Positions 26,697 through 38,804 are shown, counted from the first letter of the stretch. The stretch is DNA of 64,000 bases from an uncultured Paracoccus sp. (GCA_934533075.1 CAKTBJ010000007.1:1-64000), one strand, 5' to 3'. Notes: generated by a model from the letters alone, not told the origin. Numbers and translations are program-made.

Positions 26697-27464
26697 TCAG
26701 AAATGGATGTCGGCGGCGGGGATGGCCTTGCGCCCCGCCTCGGTGGTCAGGATCAGCGCGCCCTCGGCGTCGATGCCGTCGAAGCGGCCTTCGATGGTCA
26801 GGCGCGGGGTGCGCGCGGTGATGATCTGCCCCAGCCGCGCCGCGCGGGCCAGCCAGGCCGCGCGCACCGGCGCGAAGCCTTCGGCCGCCAGCCGCGCCTG
26901 CCAATGCGCGAAGGCCGGCGCTAGGCGGTCGAGGAAGGCTTCCGCCGCGGGCGCCTCGCCCAGCACGTCGCGCAGGGCGACGGGGCGGACGGCGCCCGGC
27001 TCGACCGCCTCGGGAGGGGGCGCGGCGGCGAGGTTCACGCCCATGCCCACCGCCAGCGCCGAAATCCGCCCGCCGCCGGAATGGCTTTCCAGCAGGATGC
27101 CGCTGATCTTGCCGCCGTTCAGCAGCACGTCGTTGGGCCATTTGATCGCCACCTGCGCCAGCGGCCCGACCAGCCCGGCCAGCACGTCATGCAGCGCCAG
27201 CGCGGCCACGAAGCCCAGCTTCGCCGCATCGGCGGGCGCGCCGCCATCCGGCAGCGCGAGGCTGGCATAGAAGTTGCCCAGGGGGCTTTCCCAGCCGCGC
27301 CCGCGCCGGCCCCGGCCCGCCTCCTGCCGGCGCGCGAGAATCCAGACCGGCCCGGCAAGGCCCGGCGCGCGGCGCAGGGCCTCGGCATTGGTGCTGTCGA
27401 TGCTGTCGAGGATGACCCGGCCGACGCCCTCGGGCCAGCCGGGTGCGGTTGGCAAGTCAGTCAA
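26697..27464 (-). CDS. birA: Biotin--[acetyl-CoA-carboxylase] ligase
   Basis: A 255-residue biotin-protein ligase that forms biotinyl-5'-AMP and transfers biotin to carboxylase carrier lysines. GRGRRGRGW (residues 50-58) is the biotinyl-AMP loop and [17 protein letters not shown] (108 on) the catalytic Lys region. There is no N-terminal helix-turn-helix, so it is a group I ligase that cannot act as the biotin-operon repressor. The start overlaps the nuoN end by 8 bases, as in the known Paracoccus nuo operon layout. Confidence 0.95.
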   Translation of the reverse strand: MTDLPTAPGWPEGVGRVILDSIDSTNAEALRRAPGLAGPVWILARRQEAGRGRRGRGWESPLGNFYASLALPDGGAPADAAKLGFVAALALHDVLAGLVGPLAQVAIKWPNDVLLNGGKISGILLESHSGGGRISALAVGMGVNLAAAPPPEAVEPGAVRPVALRDVLGEAPAAEAFLDRLAPAFAHWQARLAAEGFAPVRAAWLARAARLGQIITARTPRLTIEGRFDGIDAEGALILTTEAGRKAIPAADIHF

Positions 27465-28932
27465 GCGAGGCCGTCGCAGTCACGCCCGGCACATGCGCCC
27501 AGAGCGATTCCGCGGCCCTGCCCGCCGCGTCGTCCATGCCCAGCACCGACACCGCGCCGGCGGTCAGCAGCACCGCCGTGCCGAACAGCATCACCGCCGC
27601 CGTGGGCGACAGGCGCACCTGCGCGGCTTCGGTCTCGGCCCCGAAATACATGTAATAGACGATGCGCAGATAATAGAAGCAGCCGATCACGAAGGAGATC
27701 ATGCCCAGCACCGCCAGCCAGACCATCCCCGCCTCCAGCACCGCCATCAGCACCGCCAGCTTGGCGAAGAAGCCCAGGAAGGGCGGCACGCCCGCCAGGC
27801 TGAACAGCAGCACCATCAGCGCCAGCGCCTTCAGCGGCTCGGCCCGCGCGAACTGGTTCAGGCTGGCCATGTCGGTGATCGGCTGGCCGTCGCGCTCCAT
27901 CGCCATGACGAAGGCGAAGACGCCCACGTTCATCAGCGCATAGATGGTCATGTAGAACAGCATCGACTGGACGCCGGCCACGGTGCCCGCCGCCATGCCC
28001 AGCAGCGCAAAGCCCATGTGGGCGATGGCGGAATAGGCCATCAGCCGCTTGAAGTCGCGCTGCCCGATGCCGCCGATGGCACCGAGGAACATCGAGATGA
28101 TCGCCAGCGCCGCGAGAATCTGGCCCCAGTCGCCGGGCACGGTGCCGAAGGCGCCGACCAGCAGCCGCGCCAGCAGCGCCATCGCCGCGACCTTGGGCGC
28201 GGTGGCGAAGAAGGCCGTCACCGGGGTGGGGGCGCCCTCGTAGACATCCGGGGTCCACATGTGGAAGGGCGCCGCGCTGACCTTGAACGCCAGCCCCACC
28301 ATCAGGAACACCATGCCGAACAGCAGCCCGACCGAGACCGAGCCTTCCGAGACCGTCGTGATGATGCCGGCGAAGGTCATCGTCCCGGCAAAGCCGTAGA
28401 CCAGCGCCGCGCCGTAAAGCAGCAGGCCCGAGCTGAGCGCGCCGAGGACGAAATATTTCAGCCCGGCCTCCGCGCTGCGGCGGCTGTCGCGGCGCATCGA
28501 GGCCATGACGTAGAGCGACAGCGAATGCAGCTCCAGCCCCATATACAGCATGATGAGGTCGCCGGCCGAGACCATCAGCATCATGCCGATGGTGGTCAGC
28601 ACCACCAGCACCGGATATTCGAAGGCCAGGAAGCCGCGCCGCTGCATGTAGTCGGCGCTGGTCGCCAGCACGGCGGCCGAGGTCAGCAGCACCACCACCT
28701 TGACGAAGCGCGCATAGAAGTCATCGACGAAGCTGCCGCCCAGCACCTGCGCCGGCGCCACGTCGCGCAGCCCCACATAGGCCGCCGTCGCCACCAGCGC
28801 CGCCACGCAGACCCACAGCAGCGGGCGTGCGGCGTCGTCCTTGCCGAAGAAGGCGCCCCCCAGCAGGGCCAGCAGCGCGAACGCCGCAAGGCCGAACTCG
28901 GGCAGGATGGTGGTAAAGTCCAGCAAAGTCAT
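27457..28932 (-). CDS. nuoN: NADH-quinone oxidoreductase subunit N
   Basis: A 491-residue antiporter-like membrane subunit of complex I (ND2 homologue), with about 14 helices. It pumps protons in the membrane arm next to subunit [19 protein letters not shown] is the helix with the conserved Glu, [20 protein letters not shown] holds the conserved Lys, and [20 protein letters not shown] the transmembrane Lys/Phe motif common to all three antiporter subunits. Last complex I gene of the operon; 12 bases after nuoM, overlapping birA by 8. Confidence 0.96.
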   Translation of the reverse strand: MTLLDFTTILPEFGLAAFALLALLGGAFFGKDDAARPLLWVCVAALVATAAYVGLRDVAPAQVLGGSFVDDFYARFVKVVVLLTSAAVLATSADYMQRRGFLAFEYPVLVVLTTIGMMLMVSAGDLIMLYMGLELHSLSLYVMASMRRDSRRSAEAGLKYFVLGALSSGLLLYGAALVYGFAGTMTFAGIITTVSEGSVSVGLLFGMVFLMVGLAFKVSAAPFHMWTPDVYEGAPTPVTAFFATAPKVAAMALLARLLVGAFGTVPGDWGQILAALAIISMFLGAIGGIGQRDFKRLMAYSAIAHMGFALLGMAAGTVAGVQSMLFYMTIYALMNVGVFAFVMAMERDGQPITDMASLNQFARAEPLKALALMVLLFSLAGVPPFLGFFAKLAVLMAVLEAGMVWLAVLGMISFVIGCFYYLRIVYYMYFGAETEAAQVRLSPTAAVMLFGTAVLLTAGAVSVLGMDDAAGRAAESLWAHVPGVTATASLD

Positions 28933-28944
28933 GCCGCGCCCCTC

Positions 28945-30498
28945 TCAATGCTGCCCATCGACCGCCACGAAGGCGGAGGTGGAGGCCGGCGCGGTCTGGC
29001 CGGCGGTAACGTGTTCGCTCAGATCCCGCATGGCGGGGCCGGTGATGTCGGTGACAAGCCGCGGATACACACCCAGCAGCAGCGTCATCACCACCAGCGG
29101 CACGAACAGCAGCCGCTCGCGCCCGGTCATGTCGGTGATGGTCTTCAGCGCCTCGCGCAGCAGCGCCCCCACCACGACCTGCCGATACAGCCACAGCGCA
29201 TAGCAGGCCGACAGGATCACCCCGGAGGTCGCCACCAGCGCCACCCAGGTGTTCACCCGGAACGCCGCCAGCAGGGTCAGGAACTCGCCCACGAAGCCGG
29301 AGGTGCCGGGCAGGCCGACATTGGCCATCGTGAAGAACAGGAACACCAGCGCATAGGCCGGCATCCGGTTGACCAGCCCGCCATAGGCCGCGATCTCGCG
29401 CGTGTGGATGCGGTCGTAGATCACGCCGACCAGCAGGAACAGCGCGGCCGAGATGAAGCCGTGGCTGATCATCTGGAACATGGCGCCGTCCAGCCCGGTC
29501 TGGCTGAACGAGAACGTGCCCAGCGTGACGTAACCCATATGCGCGACCGAGGAATAGGCGATCAGCTTCTTCATGTCGGTCTGCACCAGCGCCACCAGCG
29601 AGGTGTAGACGATGGCGATGGCCGCCAGCCAGAACAGCACCGGCTGCATCAGCTCGGAGGCAAACGGGAACATCGGCAGGCTGAAGCGCAGCAGGCCATA
29701 GCCGCCCATCTTCAGCAGGATCGCCGCCAGCACGACCGAGCCGGCCGTCGGCGCCTCGACATGCGCATCCGGCAGCCAGGTATGCACCGGCCACATCGGC
29801 AGCTTGACCGCAAAGCTGGCCAGGAAGGCCAGGAACAGCAGCGTCTGCACCCCGCCCGGAATGGTCAGGCCCGCCACGCGGATCGGCTCATGCGGGAAGG
29901 CATGGGTCATCAGCGTCGGAATGTCGGTGGTGCCGGCCATGCGATACATCGCCACCATCGCCACCAGCAGCAGAACCGAGCCGAGGAAGGTATAGAGGAA
30001 GAACTTGAAGGTCGCATAGATGCGGTTCGGCCCGCCCCAGATGCCGATGATCAGGAACATCGGGATCAGCCCGGCCTCGAAGAACAGGTAGAACAGCACC
30101 AGGTCCAGCGCGGTGAACACGCCGATCATCAGCCCTTCCAGCACCAGGAAGGCGATCATGTATTCCTTGACGCGGTTCTCGACGCCCCAGGCGGCCAGGA
30201 TCGTCACCGGCATCAGGAAGGTGGTCAGCATGACCAGCAGGACCGAAATCCCGTCCACGCCCATCTTGTAGCGCAGGCCCAGCAGCCACTCGTAATCCTC
30301 GACGAACTGGAAGCCGCCCATCTGCGGATCGAAGCCGATCAGGACCGGCAGCGAGGCCGCGAAGGTCGCCAGCGACGCCACCAGCGCCAGCCAGCGGGCA
30401 TTGCGTTTGGCAGCCTCATCATCGCCGCGCAGCATGACCGCCAGGATCACCGCCGCGACGATGGGCAGGAAGGTGATGATCGAAAGCAGATTCGTCAT
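28945..30498 (-). CDS. nuoM: NADH-quinone oxidoreductase subunit M
   Basis: A 517-residue antiporter-like subunit (ND4 homologue) of the complex I membrane arm. It begins [39 protein letters not shown] carries the conserved Glu of helix 5, and [20 protein letters not shown] the conserved Lys of helix 7. [13 protein letters not shown] is the broken helix motif. One base separates it from nuoL; the C-terminus ends in a short polar tail. Confidence 0.96.
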   Translation of the reverse strand: MTNLLSIITFLPIVAAVILAVMLRGDDEAAKRNARWLALVASLATFAASLPVLIGFDPQMGGFQFVEDYEWLLGLRYKMGVDGISVLLVMLTTFLMPVTILAAWGVENRVKEYMIAFLVLEGLMIGVFTALDLVLFYLFFEAGLIPMFLIIGIWGGPNRIYATFKFFLYTFLGSVLLLVAMVAMYRMAGTTDIPTLMTHAFPHEPIRVAGLTIPGGVQTLLFLAFLASFAVKLPMWPVHTWLPDAHVEAPTAGSVVLAAILLKMGGYGLLRFSLPMFPFASELMQPVLFWLAAIAIVYTSLVALVQTDMKKLIAYSSVAHMGYVTLGTFSFSQTGLDGAMFQMISHGFISAALFLLVGVIYDRIHTREIAAYGGLVNRMPAYALVFLFFTMANVGLPGTSGFVGEFLTLLAAFRVNTWVALVATSGVILSACYALWLYRQVVVGALLREALKTITDMTGRERLLFVPLVVMTLLLGVYPRLVTDITGPAMRDLSEHVTAGQTAPASTSAFVAVDGQH

Positions 30499-30499
30499 C

Positions 30500-32572
30500 T
30501 CAGTTGACCCCCCGCAGCGTAACCCAGGTCAGCAGCACGACGATGCCCAGAACCATCGCCAGCGCATAGTGAATGACATAGCCCGATTGCAGGCGCTGCG
30601 CCCGCCGGGTCAGGCGCGGGATCACCCCCAGCGCCAGCCCGTTGATGCTGCCGTCGATGACGCCGCCATCGCCGCCCTTCCACAGCACCCGGCCCAGCCA
30701 GCGCGCGCCGGCCACGAAGGTGGCGTTATACAGCTCGTCGAAATACCACTTGTTCAGCAGGAAGCGGTAAAGCGGGCGCTGCTGCGCCGCCAGCGCGGCG
30801 GGTGCGCGCGGGAAGGCCTTGATATACATGATCCAGGCCAGCGCCAGCCCCGCCAGCATGGCGATGAAGGGCGAGGCCTTGACCCATTTCGGGGCATGAT
30901 GCGCGTCGTGCAGCACATGGTTGTCGGGATGCATGTAGATCGCCCCGCCAACCGGCGCCGGCACGTCGAGATTCAGCCCGGCATGATCCTCGGCGGCCTC
31001 GGCATGGTCATCGGCTTCGGCGGCACCGTGTTCGGTGGCGGAAACCTCTGCCTGCGGCGCGTGGAAGAAACTGTTCACGCGGTCGCCGAAGAAGTCCTGA
31101 TACCAGATCATCCCGGCCAGCACCGCGCCCACCGACAGCGTGACCAGCGGAATCGTCATCACCCGCCCGCTTTCATGGGCATGGTCATGGGCGTGATGGT
31201 CGCCGCGCGGCTTGCCCCAGAAGGTCAGGAACATCAGCCGCCACGAATAGAAGCTGGTCATGAAGGCCGCGATCACCAGCAGCCAGAAGGCATAGGCATT
31301 GCCCGAGGCGAAGGCGCTTTCGATGATGGCGTCCTTGGACAGGAAGCCGGCGAAGCCGATGGTGGTCAGCGGGATGCCGACGCCGGTGATGGCCAGCGTG
31401 CCGATCAGCATGGTCCAGAAGGTGATCGGCAGCTTTTGCCGCAACCCGCCGTAATTGCGCATGTCCTGCTCGTGATGCATCGCCGTGATGACGGAACCCG
31501 CGCCAAGGAACAGCAGCGCCTTGAAGAAGGCATGCGTGAACAGGTGGAACATGGCCGCCGAATAGACGCCCGCCCCTGCCGCCACGAACATGTAGCCCAG
31601 TTGCGAACAGGTCGAATAGGCGATCACCCGCTTGATGTCGTTCTGCACCAGGCCCACGGTCGCCGCGAAGAAGGCCGTCGAGGCACCGACCACCATCACG
31701 AACAGCCGCGCATCCGGCGCGAACTCGTAAAGCGGCGACATGCGGCAGACCAGGAACACCCCCGCCGTCACCATCGTCGCGGCGTGGATCAGCGCGGACA
31801 CGGGCGTCGGACCCTCCATCGCGTCGGGCAGCCAGGTATGCAGGCCAAGCTGGGCGGATTTGCCCATCGCGCCGCCGAACAGCAGGATGGCGATCAGGTC
31901 GGCGGCCGCGAAATCGGTCCAGAGGAAATGCACCCGCGTCGCCGCGATCTGCGGCACCTGCTGGAAGATGCCGTCGAAGCTGACGGTGCCGGTCAGCCAG
32001 TAAAGCCCGAAGATCCCCAGCAGGAAGCAGAAATCGCCCACCCGGTTCACGACGAAGGCCTTCATCGCCGCCGCATTGGCCGAGGGCTTGCGGTAGTAGA
32101 AGCCGATCAGCAGGTAGGAGGCCAGGCCCACGCCCTCCCAGCCGAAGAACAGTTGCAGCAGGTCGTCGGCCGTCACCAGCATCAGCATGGCGAAGGTGAA
32201 CAGCGACAGATAGGCGAAGAAACGCGCCTTATAGCGGCCGTCCGGCAGGAAATTCTCGTCATGGGCCATGTAGCCCAGCGAATAGAGGTGAACCAGCGCC
32301 GAGACCGAGTTCACCACCACCAGCATGATCGCCGTCAGCCGGTCCAGCCGGATGCCCCAGGCCGCGCCGAAATCGCCCGAGACGATCCAGTCCAGCAGGT
32401 GGATATGGCGCGGCTCGCCGTCGAAGGACAGGAACACGATCCACGACAGCAGGGCGGCCAGGAACAGCAGGCCGGTGGTCAGGTATTGCGCGGCCTGCTC
32501 GCCGATGATGCGCCAGCCGAAGCCGGCGATGACGGCCCCCACCAGCGGGGCGAAGAGGATGATCGTTTCCAT
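30500..32572 (-). CDS. nuoL: NADH-quinone oxidoreductase subunit L
   Basis: A 690-residue distal antiporter-like subunit (ND5 homologue) with about 16 helices, including the long lateral helix that runs along the membrane arm. [20 protein letters not shown] carries the conserved Glu, [20 protein letters not shown] the conserved Lys, and [13 protein letters not shown] the broken helix. A His-rich loop around residues 455-470 ([13 protein letters not shown]) and an acidic loop near 510-535 ([11 protein letters not shown]) are peculiar to this group. Starts 10 bases after nuoK. Confidence 0.96.
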   Translation of the reverse strand: METIILFAPLVGAVIAGFGWRIIGEQAAQYLTTGLLFLAALLSWIVFLSFDGEPRHIHLLDWIVSGDFGAAWGIRLDRLTAIMLVVVNSVSALVHLYSLGYMAHDENFLPDGRYKARFFAYLSLFTFAMLMLVTADDLLQLFFGWEGVGLASYLLIGFYYRKPSANAAAMKAFVVNRVGDFCFLLGIFGLYWLTGTVSFDGIFQQVPQIAATRVHFLWTDFAAADLIAILLFGGAMGKSAQLGLHTWLPDAMEGPTPVSALIHAATMVTAGVFLVCRMSPLYEFAPDARLFVMVVGASTAFFAATVGLVQNDIKRVIAYSTCSQLGYMFVAAGAGVYSAAMFHLFTHAFFKALLFLGAGSVITAMHHEQDMRNYGGLRQKLPITFWTMLIGTLAITGVGIPLTTIGFAGFLSKDAIIESAFASGNAYAFWLLVIAAFMTSFYSWRLMFLTFWGKPRGDHHAHDHAHESGRVMTIPLVTLSVGAVLAGMIWYQDFFGDRVNSFFHAPQAEVSATEHGAAEADDHAEAAEDHAGLNLDVPAPVGGAIYMHPDNHVLHDAHHAPKWVKASPFIAMLAGLALAWIMYIKAFPRAPAALAAQQRPLYRFLLNKWYFDELYNATFVAGARWLGRVLWKGGDGGVIDGSINGLALGVIPRLTRRAQRLQSGYVIHYALAMVLGIVVLLTWVTLRGVN

Positions 32573-32582
32573 GCCGCGCCCC

Positions 32583-32888
32583 TCAGCCCTTCATCATGTT
32601 GACATCATCCACGGCGATGGAGCCGCGGTTGCGGAAGAACACCACCAGGATCGCCAGGCCGATGGCGGCCTCGGCGGCGGCGACGGTCAGGACGAAGACC
32701 GTGAACACCTGCCCGGTCAGGTCGCCCAGATGCGTGGCGAAGGCGACGAAGGTCACGTTCACCGCCAGCAGCATCAGTTCGATCGACATCAGGATGATGA
32801 TGACATTCTTGCGGTTGACGAAGATGCCGAAGATGCCGGTGACGAACAGGATCGCCCCCACCATCAGGAAATGCCAGTGTCCGATCAT
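32583..32888 (-). CDS. nuoK: NADH-quinone oxidoreductase subunit K
   Basis: A 101-residue three-helix membrane subunit (ND4L homologue). [20 protein letters not shown] holds the conserved Glu of helix 2, and [20 protein letters not shown] the Glu of helix 3; both are part of the E-channel for proton pumping. Exact family length. An 80-base gap separates it from nuoJ upstream. Confidence 0.96.
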   Translation of the reverse strand: MIGHWHFLMVGAILFVTGIFGIFVNRKNVIIILMSIELMLLAVNVTFVAFATHLGDLTGQVFTVFVLTVAAAEAAIGLAILVVFFRNRGSIAVDDVNMMKG

Positions 32889-32968
32889 CTGCTTCGTCCC
32901 TCCGGGTCTCGGCCCGCATTCGTCCTTGTTTCGCTGGACGGTCCCGGCGGGACCGCCCCGGCTCTCGT

Positions 32969-33571
32969 TCAGAGGCCCTGACCCGGCTTCGGGTCGGTCA
33001 GGCGCATCGCTTCCTTGGGGTCGCGATACATCTGCTTCAGCACGTCCTGCCGCTTGACATCGGTGCGGTGGCGCATGGTCAGCACGATAGCCCCGATCAT
33101 CGCCACCAGCAGCACCAGCCCCGCCGCCTGGAAGGCCAGCAGATACTGGTCATAGATCACCGCGCCCAGCGCGTGGGTGTTGGTCACGTCCGCCGGCACC
33201 GGCGCGGCGCGCAGGCCCTCGGCCTGGTCGGCCACCGTCCAGCCGCCGAACACGATCGCCAGTTCCGCCAGCAGCAGCAGGGTGATGACCAGCGCGAAGG
33301 GCAGGTATTTCGCCACCTCGGCCCGCAGCGCGGCAAAGTCGATGTCCAGCATCATCACCACGAACAGGAACAGCACCGCCACGGCGCCGACATAGACGAT
33401 GATCAGCAGCATCGCCAGGAACTCGGCCCCTTGCAGGACGAACAGCCCCGAGGTGGCGACGAAGGCCATGATCAGCCACAGCACCGAATGCACCGGATTG
33501 CGGCCCAGCACGACCATGAAGCCCGACACGCAGGCCACGGTGGCGAACAGGTAGAATGCGAAGGCGAACAT
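32969..33571 (-). CDS. nuoJ: NADH-quinone oxidoreductase subunit J
   Basis: A 200-residue membrane subunit (ND6 homologue) with five helices. [20 protein letters not shown] is the first; [20 protein letters not shown] contains the pi-bulge helix that switches during turnover. The start at 33571 is chosen because its ATG overlaps the stop of the upstream gene (TGATG); a longer open frame has no similarity. The length equals that of Paracoccus NQO10. Confidence 0.95.
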   Translation of the reverse strand: MFAFAFYLFATVACVSGFMVVLGRNPVHSVLWLIMAFVATSGLFVLQGAEFLAMLLIIVYVGAVAVLFLFVVMMLDIDFAALRAEVAKYLPFALVITLLLLAELAIVFGGWTVADQAEGLRAAPVPADVTNTHALGAVIYDQYLLAFQAAGLVLLVAMIGAIVLTMRHRTDVKRQDVLKQMYRDPKEAMRLTDPKPGQGL

Positions 33572-33981
33572 CAGGCCCCCTCCCCTTCCTCGTCGTCGAA
33601 CACGGATTGCGCCAGGCTCAGCGCCTTCTGCATGGCCGGCATCCCGGCGATCATGCCCATCTGATAGATCACCTCGGCCACCTCGCGCCGGGTCGCGCCG
33701 GATTCGCGGGCGTGGCGGATGGTCAGGCGGATCTGCGGCTCGGCCACGGCGCCCTGCGCCACCATCCCGGCCAGCGTGACCAGCAGCCGGGTCTTGGCGT
33801 CCAGCCCCTCGCGGTTGAAGGTCTTGCCGAACCACATCTCCAGCATGTCGGCGGGCATGGTCGGGATCAGCTTTTCCAGCGCCTGCGGGTCGAAACTCTC
33901 CAGCGCCGGGTTCAGCGCCCGCGCCAGTTCCTGCCCCGAGGCAATCATCTGCTGGAACATGCGCGTATAGGCGTCACTCAT
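33571..33981 (-). CDS. Carboxymuconolactone decarboxylase-like protein within the nuo operon
   Basis: A 136-residue soluble protein of the carboxymuconolactone decarboxylase/AhpD superfamily. [20 protein letters not shown] followed by [20 protein letters not shown] and [10 protein letters not shown] is the gamma-CMD pattern. The CxxC pair that makes AhpD relatives peroxidases is absent, so a redox role by that route is unlikely. It sits between nuoI and nuoJ, coupled to nuoJ by TGATG. Function in relation to complex I unknown; an assembly or accessory role is only inference. Confidence 0.85.
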   Translation of the reverse strand: MSDAYTRMFQQMIASGQELARALNPALESFDPQALEKLIPTMPADMLEMWFGKTFNREGLDAKTRLLVTLAGMVAQGAVAEPQIRLTIRHARESGATRREVAEVIYQMGMIAGMPAMQKALSLAQSVFDDEEGEGA

Positions 33982-34023
33982 GCGCCCCTCCTGCCGCTGC
34001 CGGCCGATATGCGGGTTGACGGA

Positions 34024-34515
34024 TCATCTATAGGGCGCATCAAGCTGGATGTTGCGGGCGATCTCGACTTCCCACATCTCGCCGTTTTCCAGCAGCTTGG
34101 CCTTGTCGAAGAACAGCTCCTCGCGCGATTCGGTGGCGAATTCGAAATTCGGACCCTGCACGATGGCATCGACCGGGCAAGCCTCCTGGCAGAAGCCGCA
34201 ATAGATGCATTTCGTCATGTCGATGTCGTAGCGCGTGGTGCGGCGCGAGCCGTCCTCGCGCGGCTCGGCGTCGATGGTGATCGCCTGCGCGGGGCAGATC
34301 GCCTCGCACAGCTTGCAGGCGATGCAGCGTTCCTCGCCGTTCGGATAGCGGCGCAGCGCGTGTTCCCCCCGGAAGCGCGGCGAGAGCGGCCCCTTCTCGT
34401 GCGGATAGTTCAGCGTCGCCTTGGGCGCGAAGAAGTATTTCAGCCCGACCCGAAAGCCCTGGATCATGTCCCAGAGCAGGAAATACTTGGTCGCGCGTGC
34501 GAAATTGTTGGCCAT
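34024..34515 (-). CDS. nuoI: NADH-quinone oxidoreductase subunit I
   Basis: A 163-residue ferredoxin-like subunit carrying clusters N6a and N6b in the hydrophilic arm. The two 4Fe-4S motifs are [12 protein letters not shown] (Cys64, 67, 70, 74) and [12 protein letters not shown] (Cys103, 106, 109, 113). The N-terminal amphipathic part ([19 protein letters not shown]) sits on the membrane. Start MANNFARA gives the standard length; four bases from nuoH. Confidence 0.96.
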   Translation of the reverse strand: MANNFARATKYFLLWDMIQGFRVGLKYFFAPKATLNYPHEKGPLSPRFRGEHALRRYPNGEERCIACKLCEAICPAQAITIDAEPREDGSRRTTRYDIDMTKCIYCGFCQEACPVDAIVQGPNFEFATESREELFFDKAKLLENGEMWEVEIARNIQLDAPYR

Positions 34516-34519
34516 GACC

Positions 34520-35554
34520 CTACACCCCCGCCCAGCGTGCCCACGCGCCGCCAAGCACCTGATAACGCGACAGGATCGCCACGATCACCACCCAGCCCAG
34601 CGACAGCGGCAGGAACACCTTCCAGCCGATGCGCATCAACTGGTCATAGCGGTAGCGCGGCACGATCGCCTTCACCATCGCGAACATCCAGAACCAGAAC
34701 ACCATCTTCAGGAACATCCACAGCGCACCGTCCGGCAGGCCGGGAATCGGCGACAGCCAGCCGCCCATGAACAGGATCGAGATCAGCGCGCAGAGCAGCC
34801 AGATCGCGATATACTCGCCCGCCATGAACAAAAGGTAAGGCGTCGAGGAATATTCCACCATGAAGCCCGCGACCAGTTCCGATTCCGCCTCGGGCAGATC
34901 GAAGGGCGGGCGGTTGGTCTCGGCCAGGGCGCTGATGAAGAACAGCACCAGCATCGGCAGATGCGGCAGCCAATACCAGTTCAGCAGGCCCAGATCGCCG
35001 CGCTGCGCGTTGACGATGGCCGTCAGGTTCATCGAGCCGGTCGAGATGATGATGCCGATGATGATCAGGCCCAGCGACACCTCGTAGGAGATCATCTGCG
35101 CCGCCGAGCGCAGCGCGCCGAGGAACGGATATTTCGAGTTCGAGGCCCAGCCGCCCATGATGACGCCGTAGACCTCCAGCGAGGACACCGCGAAGATGAA
35201 CAGGATGCCCACGTTGATGTCCGCCATCACCCACCCGTCCGAGAACGGGATGGCGACCCAGGCCAGCAGCGCCAGCATCATCGACAGGAACGGCGCCAGG
35301 AAGAACACGAACTTGTCCGAGCCGGCCGGGACGACGATCTCCTTGACCACGTATTTCAGCGCGTCGGCCACCGATTGCAGGATGCCGAAGGGACCGACCA
35401 CGTTCGGGCCGCGCCGCATCTGCACCGCCGCCCAGATCTTGCGGTCGCCCCAGACCAGAAACAGCAGGCCCAGCATCACGAAGGCGATGATGGCCAGCCC
35501 CTGAAGCAGGGTGATCAGCAGGATGCCGATGGGTGATGCAAGAAACTCTGCCAT
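34520..35554 (-). CDS. nuoH: NADH-quinone oxidoreductase subunit H
   Basis: A 344-residue membrane subunit (ND1 homologue) with eight helices, forming much of the quinone chamber at the arm junction. [20 protein letters not shown] and [20 protein letters not shown] are the most conserved loops, the latter with the acidic quinone-site residues. GYNVEYS is GFMVEYSS here. Starts 48 bases after the lipoprotein gene. Confidence 0.96.
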   Translation of the reverse strand: MAEFLASPIGILLITLLQGLAIIAFVMLGLLFLVWGDRKIWAAVQMRRGPNVVGPFGILQSVADALKYVVKEIVVPAGSDKFVFFLAPFLSMMLALLAWVAIPFSDGWVMADINVGILFIFAVSSLEVYGVIMGGWASNSKYPFLGALRSAAQMISYEVSLGLIIIGIIISTGSMNLTAIVNAQRGDLGLLNWYWLPHLPMLVLFFISALAETNRPPFDLPEAESELVAGFMVEYSSTPYLLFMAGEYIAIWLLCALISILFMGGWLSPIPGLPDGALWMFLKMVFWFWMFAMVKAIVPRYRYDQLMRIGWKVFLPLSLGWVVIVAILSRYQVLGGAWARWAGV

Positions 35555-35602
35555 CTTTTCCTGTCCTTCGCCTTTCGTTCCTTGTCTTTCGCTCCGCCCC
35601 GC

Positions 35603-36352
35603 CTAGGCCCGCGGAATCCCGAGGCGCGCGCAGGCGCGAAGCGTGTCGTCCGGTTCCATAACCCGCAGGCCCATCGGCCGCGGCCCCTTGGACAGGGTAA
35701 AGACCGACTCGATCCCCGCCTTGCCGCCGCGCCGCACGGGCAGGCTGCGGACATGGCGGGCATAGCCGGCATCGTTCGTCCCGGCCCAGTCGGCCAATGC
35801 GCAGGTGGCATAGGCGAAGGCCGTCTCGGCGTCCAGACCCGGCGCGAGGTTGGCGCGCACCGAAACCAGCCGGGTTCCGTCCTCGGCCTGCCCCAGCTCG
35901 CGCACCTCGGCGCCGGCGAATTTCTCCGGCGCCAGACCGGCCGGGGCCACCGGCCGCAAGGGCTGGCTGCGCGCGGCGAAAGCCTCCAGCGCGCGCTGCT
36001 GGGCGGTCATGCGGGGCTGGGATGCCGGCACCGCCATCGCGGCGGGCAGGTCCGAGAAGTCCAGCGACAGGTTGACGCCCAGCGCGGCCAGATCGGCATC
36101 CGTCACCGCGAAGGCATCGCGGGCGCCGTTGCTGTCCACCGCCATCTGGGTGATCGTGCCGTCCGGCTCCAGAATCAGCAATTCGCCCGATTTGGTCGAG
36201 ACGCGGGCGCGCGTCACCTGCCCCTGGCTGTCGATGGCATGCACGCCCAGCGTGGCGGGCTTGGTCGCGGGCCGCCCGGTCCCGCCCGTGCCGCAGGCGG
36301 CCAGCAGCAGGCCGGCCCCCAGCGCGGTCACGAGGGAAAGGGGCGCCCGCAC
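35603..36352 (-). CDS. Putative lipoprotein encoded between nuoG and nuoH
   Basis: A 249-residue protein, start GTG at 36352 with GGAG about 8 bases upstream; the stop of nuoG lies just 6 bases ahead. The N-terminus is a lipoprotein signal with lipobox LAAC (Cys20), so it is anchored in a membrane facing the periplasm. The body has VDSNGARDAFAVTDADLAAL near residue 75 and a C-terminal region with ETAFAYATCALADWAGT. I recognise no domain. Homologous reading frames are known in Paracoccus nuo operons as unidentified frames. A role in complex I is not shown by sequence. Confidence 0.75.
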   Translation of the reverse strand: MRAPLSLVTALGAGLLLAACGTGGTGRPATKPATLGVHAIDSQGQVTRARVSTKSGELLILEPDGTITQMAVDSNGARDAFAVTDADLAALGVNLSLDFSDLPAAMAVPASQPRMTAQQRALEAFAARSQPLRPVAPAGLAPEKFAGAEVRELGQAEDGTRLVSVRANLAPGLDAETAFAYATCALADWAGTNDAGYARHVRSLPVRRGGKAGIESVFTLSKGPRPMGLRVMEPDDTLRACARLGIPRA

Positions 36353-36357
36353 GGGGC

Positions 36358-38445
36358 TTACTCCGCCGCCGCGCGGCGAAGCGCGCTCTGCCCGGTGGCG
36401 ATGTCCCACAACTCGGCCATCAGGGGCGAGGCGCGCAGGATCGGGTTCGACTGGTAGAAGACCAGCGGCGAGACCGGCAGGTCCCCCGAGGCTAGCGCCG
36501 GCAGGCTTTCCGGCGCCGCCGGCGCGGGATTGGCGGCGACCTCGCCCAGTTCGGCCAGATGCGGCACGGCCGCGACCAGCGCATGGCGCAGGGCGGTCAG
36601 GCTGTCCCAGGGCTGCGTGGCGCCCAGTTCCGCCGAGAGCGCCCGCAGGATCGCCCAGTTCTCCTTGGCCTGTCCGGGCGGGAAGCCGGCGCGGAAGGCC
36701 AGTTGCGGGCGGCCCTCGGTGTTGACGAACAGCCCGTCCTCCTCGGTATAGCAGGCGGCGGGCAGGATCACGTCGGCCCGGTGCGCGCCGCGGTCGCCGT
36801 GGCTGCCCTGATAGATGACAAAACTGCCGGCGGGCATGTCGATCTCGTCGGCGCCGAGGTTGTAGATCACCTCGGCCCCGTCCAGCGCGGCGCTCAGGCC
36901 GCCTTCGGTGACGGCGCCCACATCCATCGCGCCGACGCGGCTGGCGGCGGTGTGCAGGACCAGCAGCTTGCAGTTGCCCAGCTCGCAGATGCGCAGGGCA
37001 TGGGCCAGGACGGCTTCGCCATCCTCGCCGGTCAGCGCGCCGGCGCCCAGAATCACGATGCCGGGCAGTTCGGTGCCCTCGGCCAGGGCCGGGTCGGCGA
37101 CCAGCGCCGCCAGCGCCGCGCTTTCGGTGCCGAAATGGTAATAGTCGTAGGTCAGATCCGCCGCCGGCCCGATCAGCGCCACATCGGCGCCGTGCAGCCA
37201 CGCCTTGCGGATGCGGGCATTCAGCACAGGTGCTTCGTTGCGGGGATTGGTGCCGATCAGCAGGATTCGGCGGGCGGCGTCGATGTCCTCGATCCGCGCG
37301 GTGCCGGCATAGAGCGCACGCTCGCCCGCCGGCAGCTTCGCCCCGTCCAGACGGGATTCGACGCGGCCGCCCAGCCCCTCGACAAGCTGCTTCAGCGCGA
37401 AGGCGGCCTCGACCGGGGCCAGATCGCCAACGAGGCCAGTCACGCGGCGGCCCTTCATCGCATTGGCGGCGGCGGCCAGCGCCTCCGGCCAGGTGGCGGG
37501 GCGCAGGCGGCCGTTCTCGCGCAGATAGGGCTTGTCCAGGCGCTGCCGGCGCAGCCCGTCCACGGCATGGCGGCTGGCATCGGACAGCCATTCCTCGTTC
37601 ACGCCGTCATGGTTGCGCGGCAGGATGCGCATGACCTCGCGGCCCTTGGCATCGACGCGGATATTGCTGCCGATTCCGTCCATCACGTCGATCGATTCGG
37701 TCTTGGTCAGTTCCCACGGGCGGGCGGTGAAGGCGTAAGGCTTGTTGGTCAGCGCACCGACCGGGCACAGGTCCACGATATTGCCCTGCATGTTCGACGC
37801 CATCGAGGCGCGCAGCGCCGCCCCCACCGCGTCCTGCGGATCGGCGCCGTCGATGGCCAGCATCTCGTTGCCGTAGGTGGTGACGCGGGTATCCTCGCCC
37901 CGGCCCAGCGTGCCCATTTCGGTCAGGCCGGCCACCTCGGTGGTGAAGCGCACGCAGCGCGTGCAATAGATGCAGCGCGTCATCGTGGTCTCGATCAGCG
38001 GACCGATGTCGAGGTCGGGCAGCGCCCGCTTCGGCTCGCGATAGCGGCTGAAATCGACGCCATAGGCCATCGCCTGATCCTGAAGGTCGCATTCCCCGCC
38101 CTGGTCGCAGATCGGGCAATCCAGGGGGTGGTTGATCAGCAGGAACTCCATCACCCCCTCGCGGGCCTTGCGGACCATCGGGCTGTTGGTGCGGATTTCC
38201 GTGGGCGCGCCGTCCGGGCCGGGGCGCAGGTCGCGGATCTGCATGGCGCAGGAGGCGGTGGGCTTGGGCGGGCCGCCGACCACCTCGACCAGGCACATGC
38301 GGCAATTGCCGGCAATGGACAGGCGTTCGTGATAGCAGAAGCGCGGAATCTCGATCCCGGCCAGTTCGCAGGCCTGAATGATGGTCAGGTTCGGATCGAC
38401 CTCCACCAGCCTGTCGTCGATCTTGACGGTCCGCTTGTCAGCCAT
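36358..38445 (-). CDS. nuoG: NADH-quinone oxidoreductase subunit G
   Basis: A 695-residue iron-sulfur subunit of the hydrophilic arm. N-terminal 2Fe-2S ferredoxin: Cys37, Cys48, Cys51, Cys66. Cluster N5: His106, Cys110, Cys113, Cys119 in [15 protein letters not shown]. Cluster N4: CIYCTRC (Cys158, 161, 164) and Cys227 in LCPVGAL. The rest is the molybdopterin-oxidoreductase-like domain without cofactor. The extra N7 cluster motif of E. coli is not seen. Start at [10 protein letters not shown]; preceded by a 360-base gap that separates the operon into two blocks. Confidence 0.96.
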   Translation of the reverse strand: MADKRTVKIDDRLVEVDPNLTIIQACELAGIEIPRFCYHERLSIAGNCRMCLVEVVGGPPKPTASCAMQIRDLRPGPDGAPTEIRTNSPMVRKAREGVMEFLLINHPLDCPICDQGGECDLQDQAMAYGVDFSRYREPKRALPDLDIGPLIETTMTRCIYCTRCVRFTTEVAGLTEMGTLGRGEDTRVTTYGNEMLAIDGADPQDAVGAALRASMASNMQGNIVDLCPVGALTNKPYAFTARPWELTKTESIDVMDGIGSNIRVDAKGREVMRILPRNHDGVNEEWLSDASRHAVDGLRRQRLDKPYLRENGRLRPATWPEALAAAANAMKGRRVTGLVGDLAPVEAAFALKQLVEGLGGRVESRLDGAKLPAGERALYAGTARIEDIDAARRILLIGTNPRNEAPVLNARIRKAWLHGADVALIGPAADLTYDYYHFGTESAALAALVADPALAEGTELPGIVILGAGALTGEDGEAVLAHALRICELGNCKLLVLHTAASRVGAMDVGAVTEGGLSAALDGAEVIYNLGADEIDMPAGSFVIYQGSHGDRGAHRADVILPAACYTEEDGLFVNTEGRPQLAFRAGFPPGQAKENWAILRALSAELGATQPWDSLTALRHALVAAVPHLAELGEVAANPAPAAPESLPALASGDLPVSPLVFYQSNPILRASPLMAELWDIATGQSALRRAAAE

Positions 38446-38804
38446 CACGTCACCTTCCTTCTCGTCGCCCGGACGCAAGGCCCGGTCCTGTCCCGCATAG
38501 CGTGCCCGGCGGCGCGCAGCCTGTCACCACGCCCTGTCACGAAGCCGCGACCGTTTGCGCTGACGTAAATCGAGTTTCCGCGCATGTAAATGCCGCCGCC
38601 GGCCCCGGCCGTGGCAATCCGGCCGCAGGCGTGGCGCCGGCGCATCGGGCAGCGGGAGGACAGGCAACCCGGCGCGGGTGCCGGAGGCGCCTCGCGGCTG
38701 GTTGCGATCGCTGGCTGCATGGCTGGCGTCCCTCGTTGCGTTTCCTTGCCCTTATACCCCAGTTTGCGCCCGGCGCGAGTCCCCGCGCGCAAGCCGGCCG
38801 AGGT
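38446..38804. other. Gene-free gap inside the nuo operon, upstream of nuoG
   Basis: 359 bases, by far the largest gap inside the nuo operon. On the - strand TATAAG (complement of 38751-38756) could be a -10 element of an internal promoter, but no good -35 precedes it. A frame open through most of the gap (to 38792) looks random in composition and has no similarity I recognise. Confidence 0.5.

Noticed and set aside
27274..30507. A 1077-codon + strand frame opposite birA, nuoN and nuoM
   Set aside because: Antisense to clear genes; composed of His/Gln/Arg runs typical of the reverse of membrane-protein codons.
38445..38792. 115-codon - strand frame upstream of nuoG
   Set aside because: Would overlap the nuoG start, lacks domains and signal, and has random composition.
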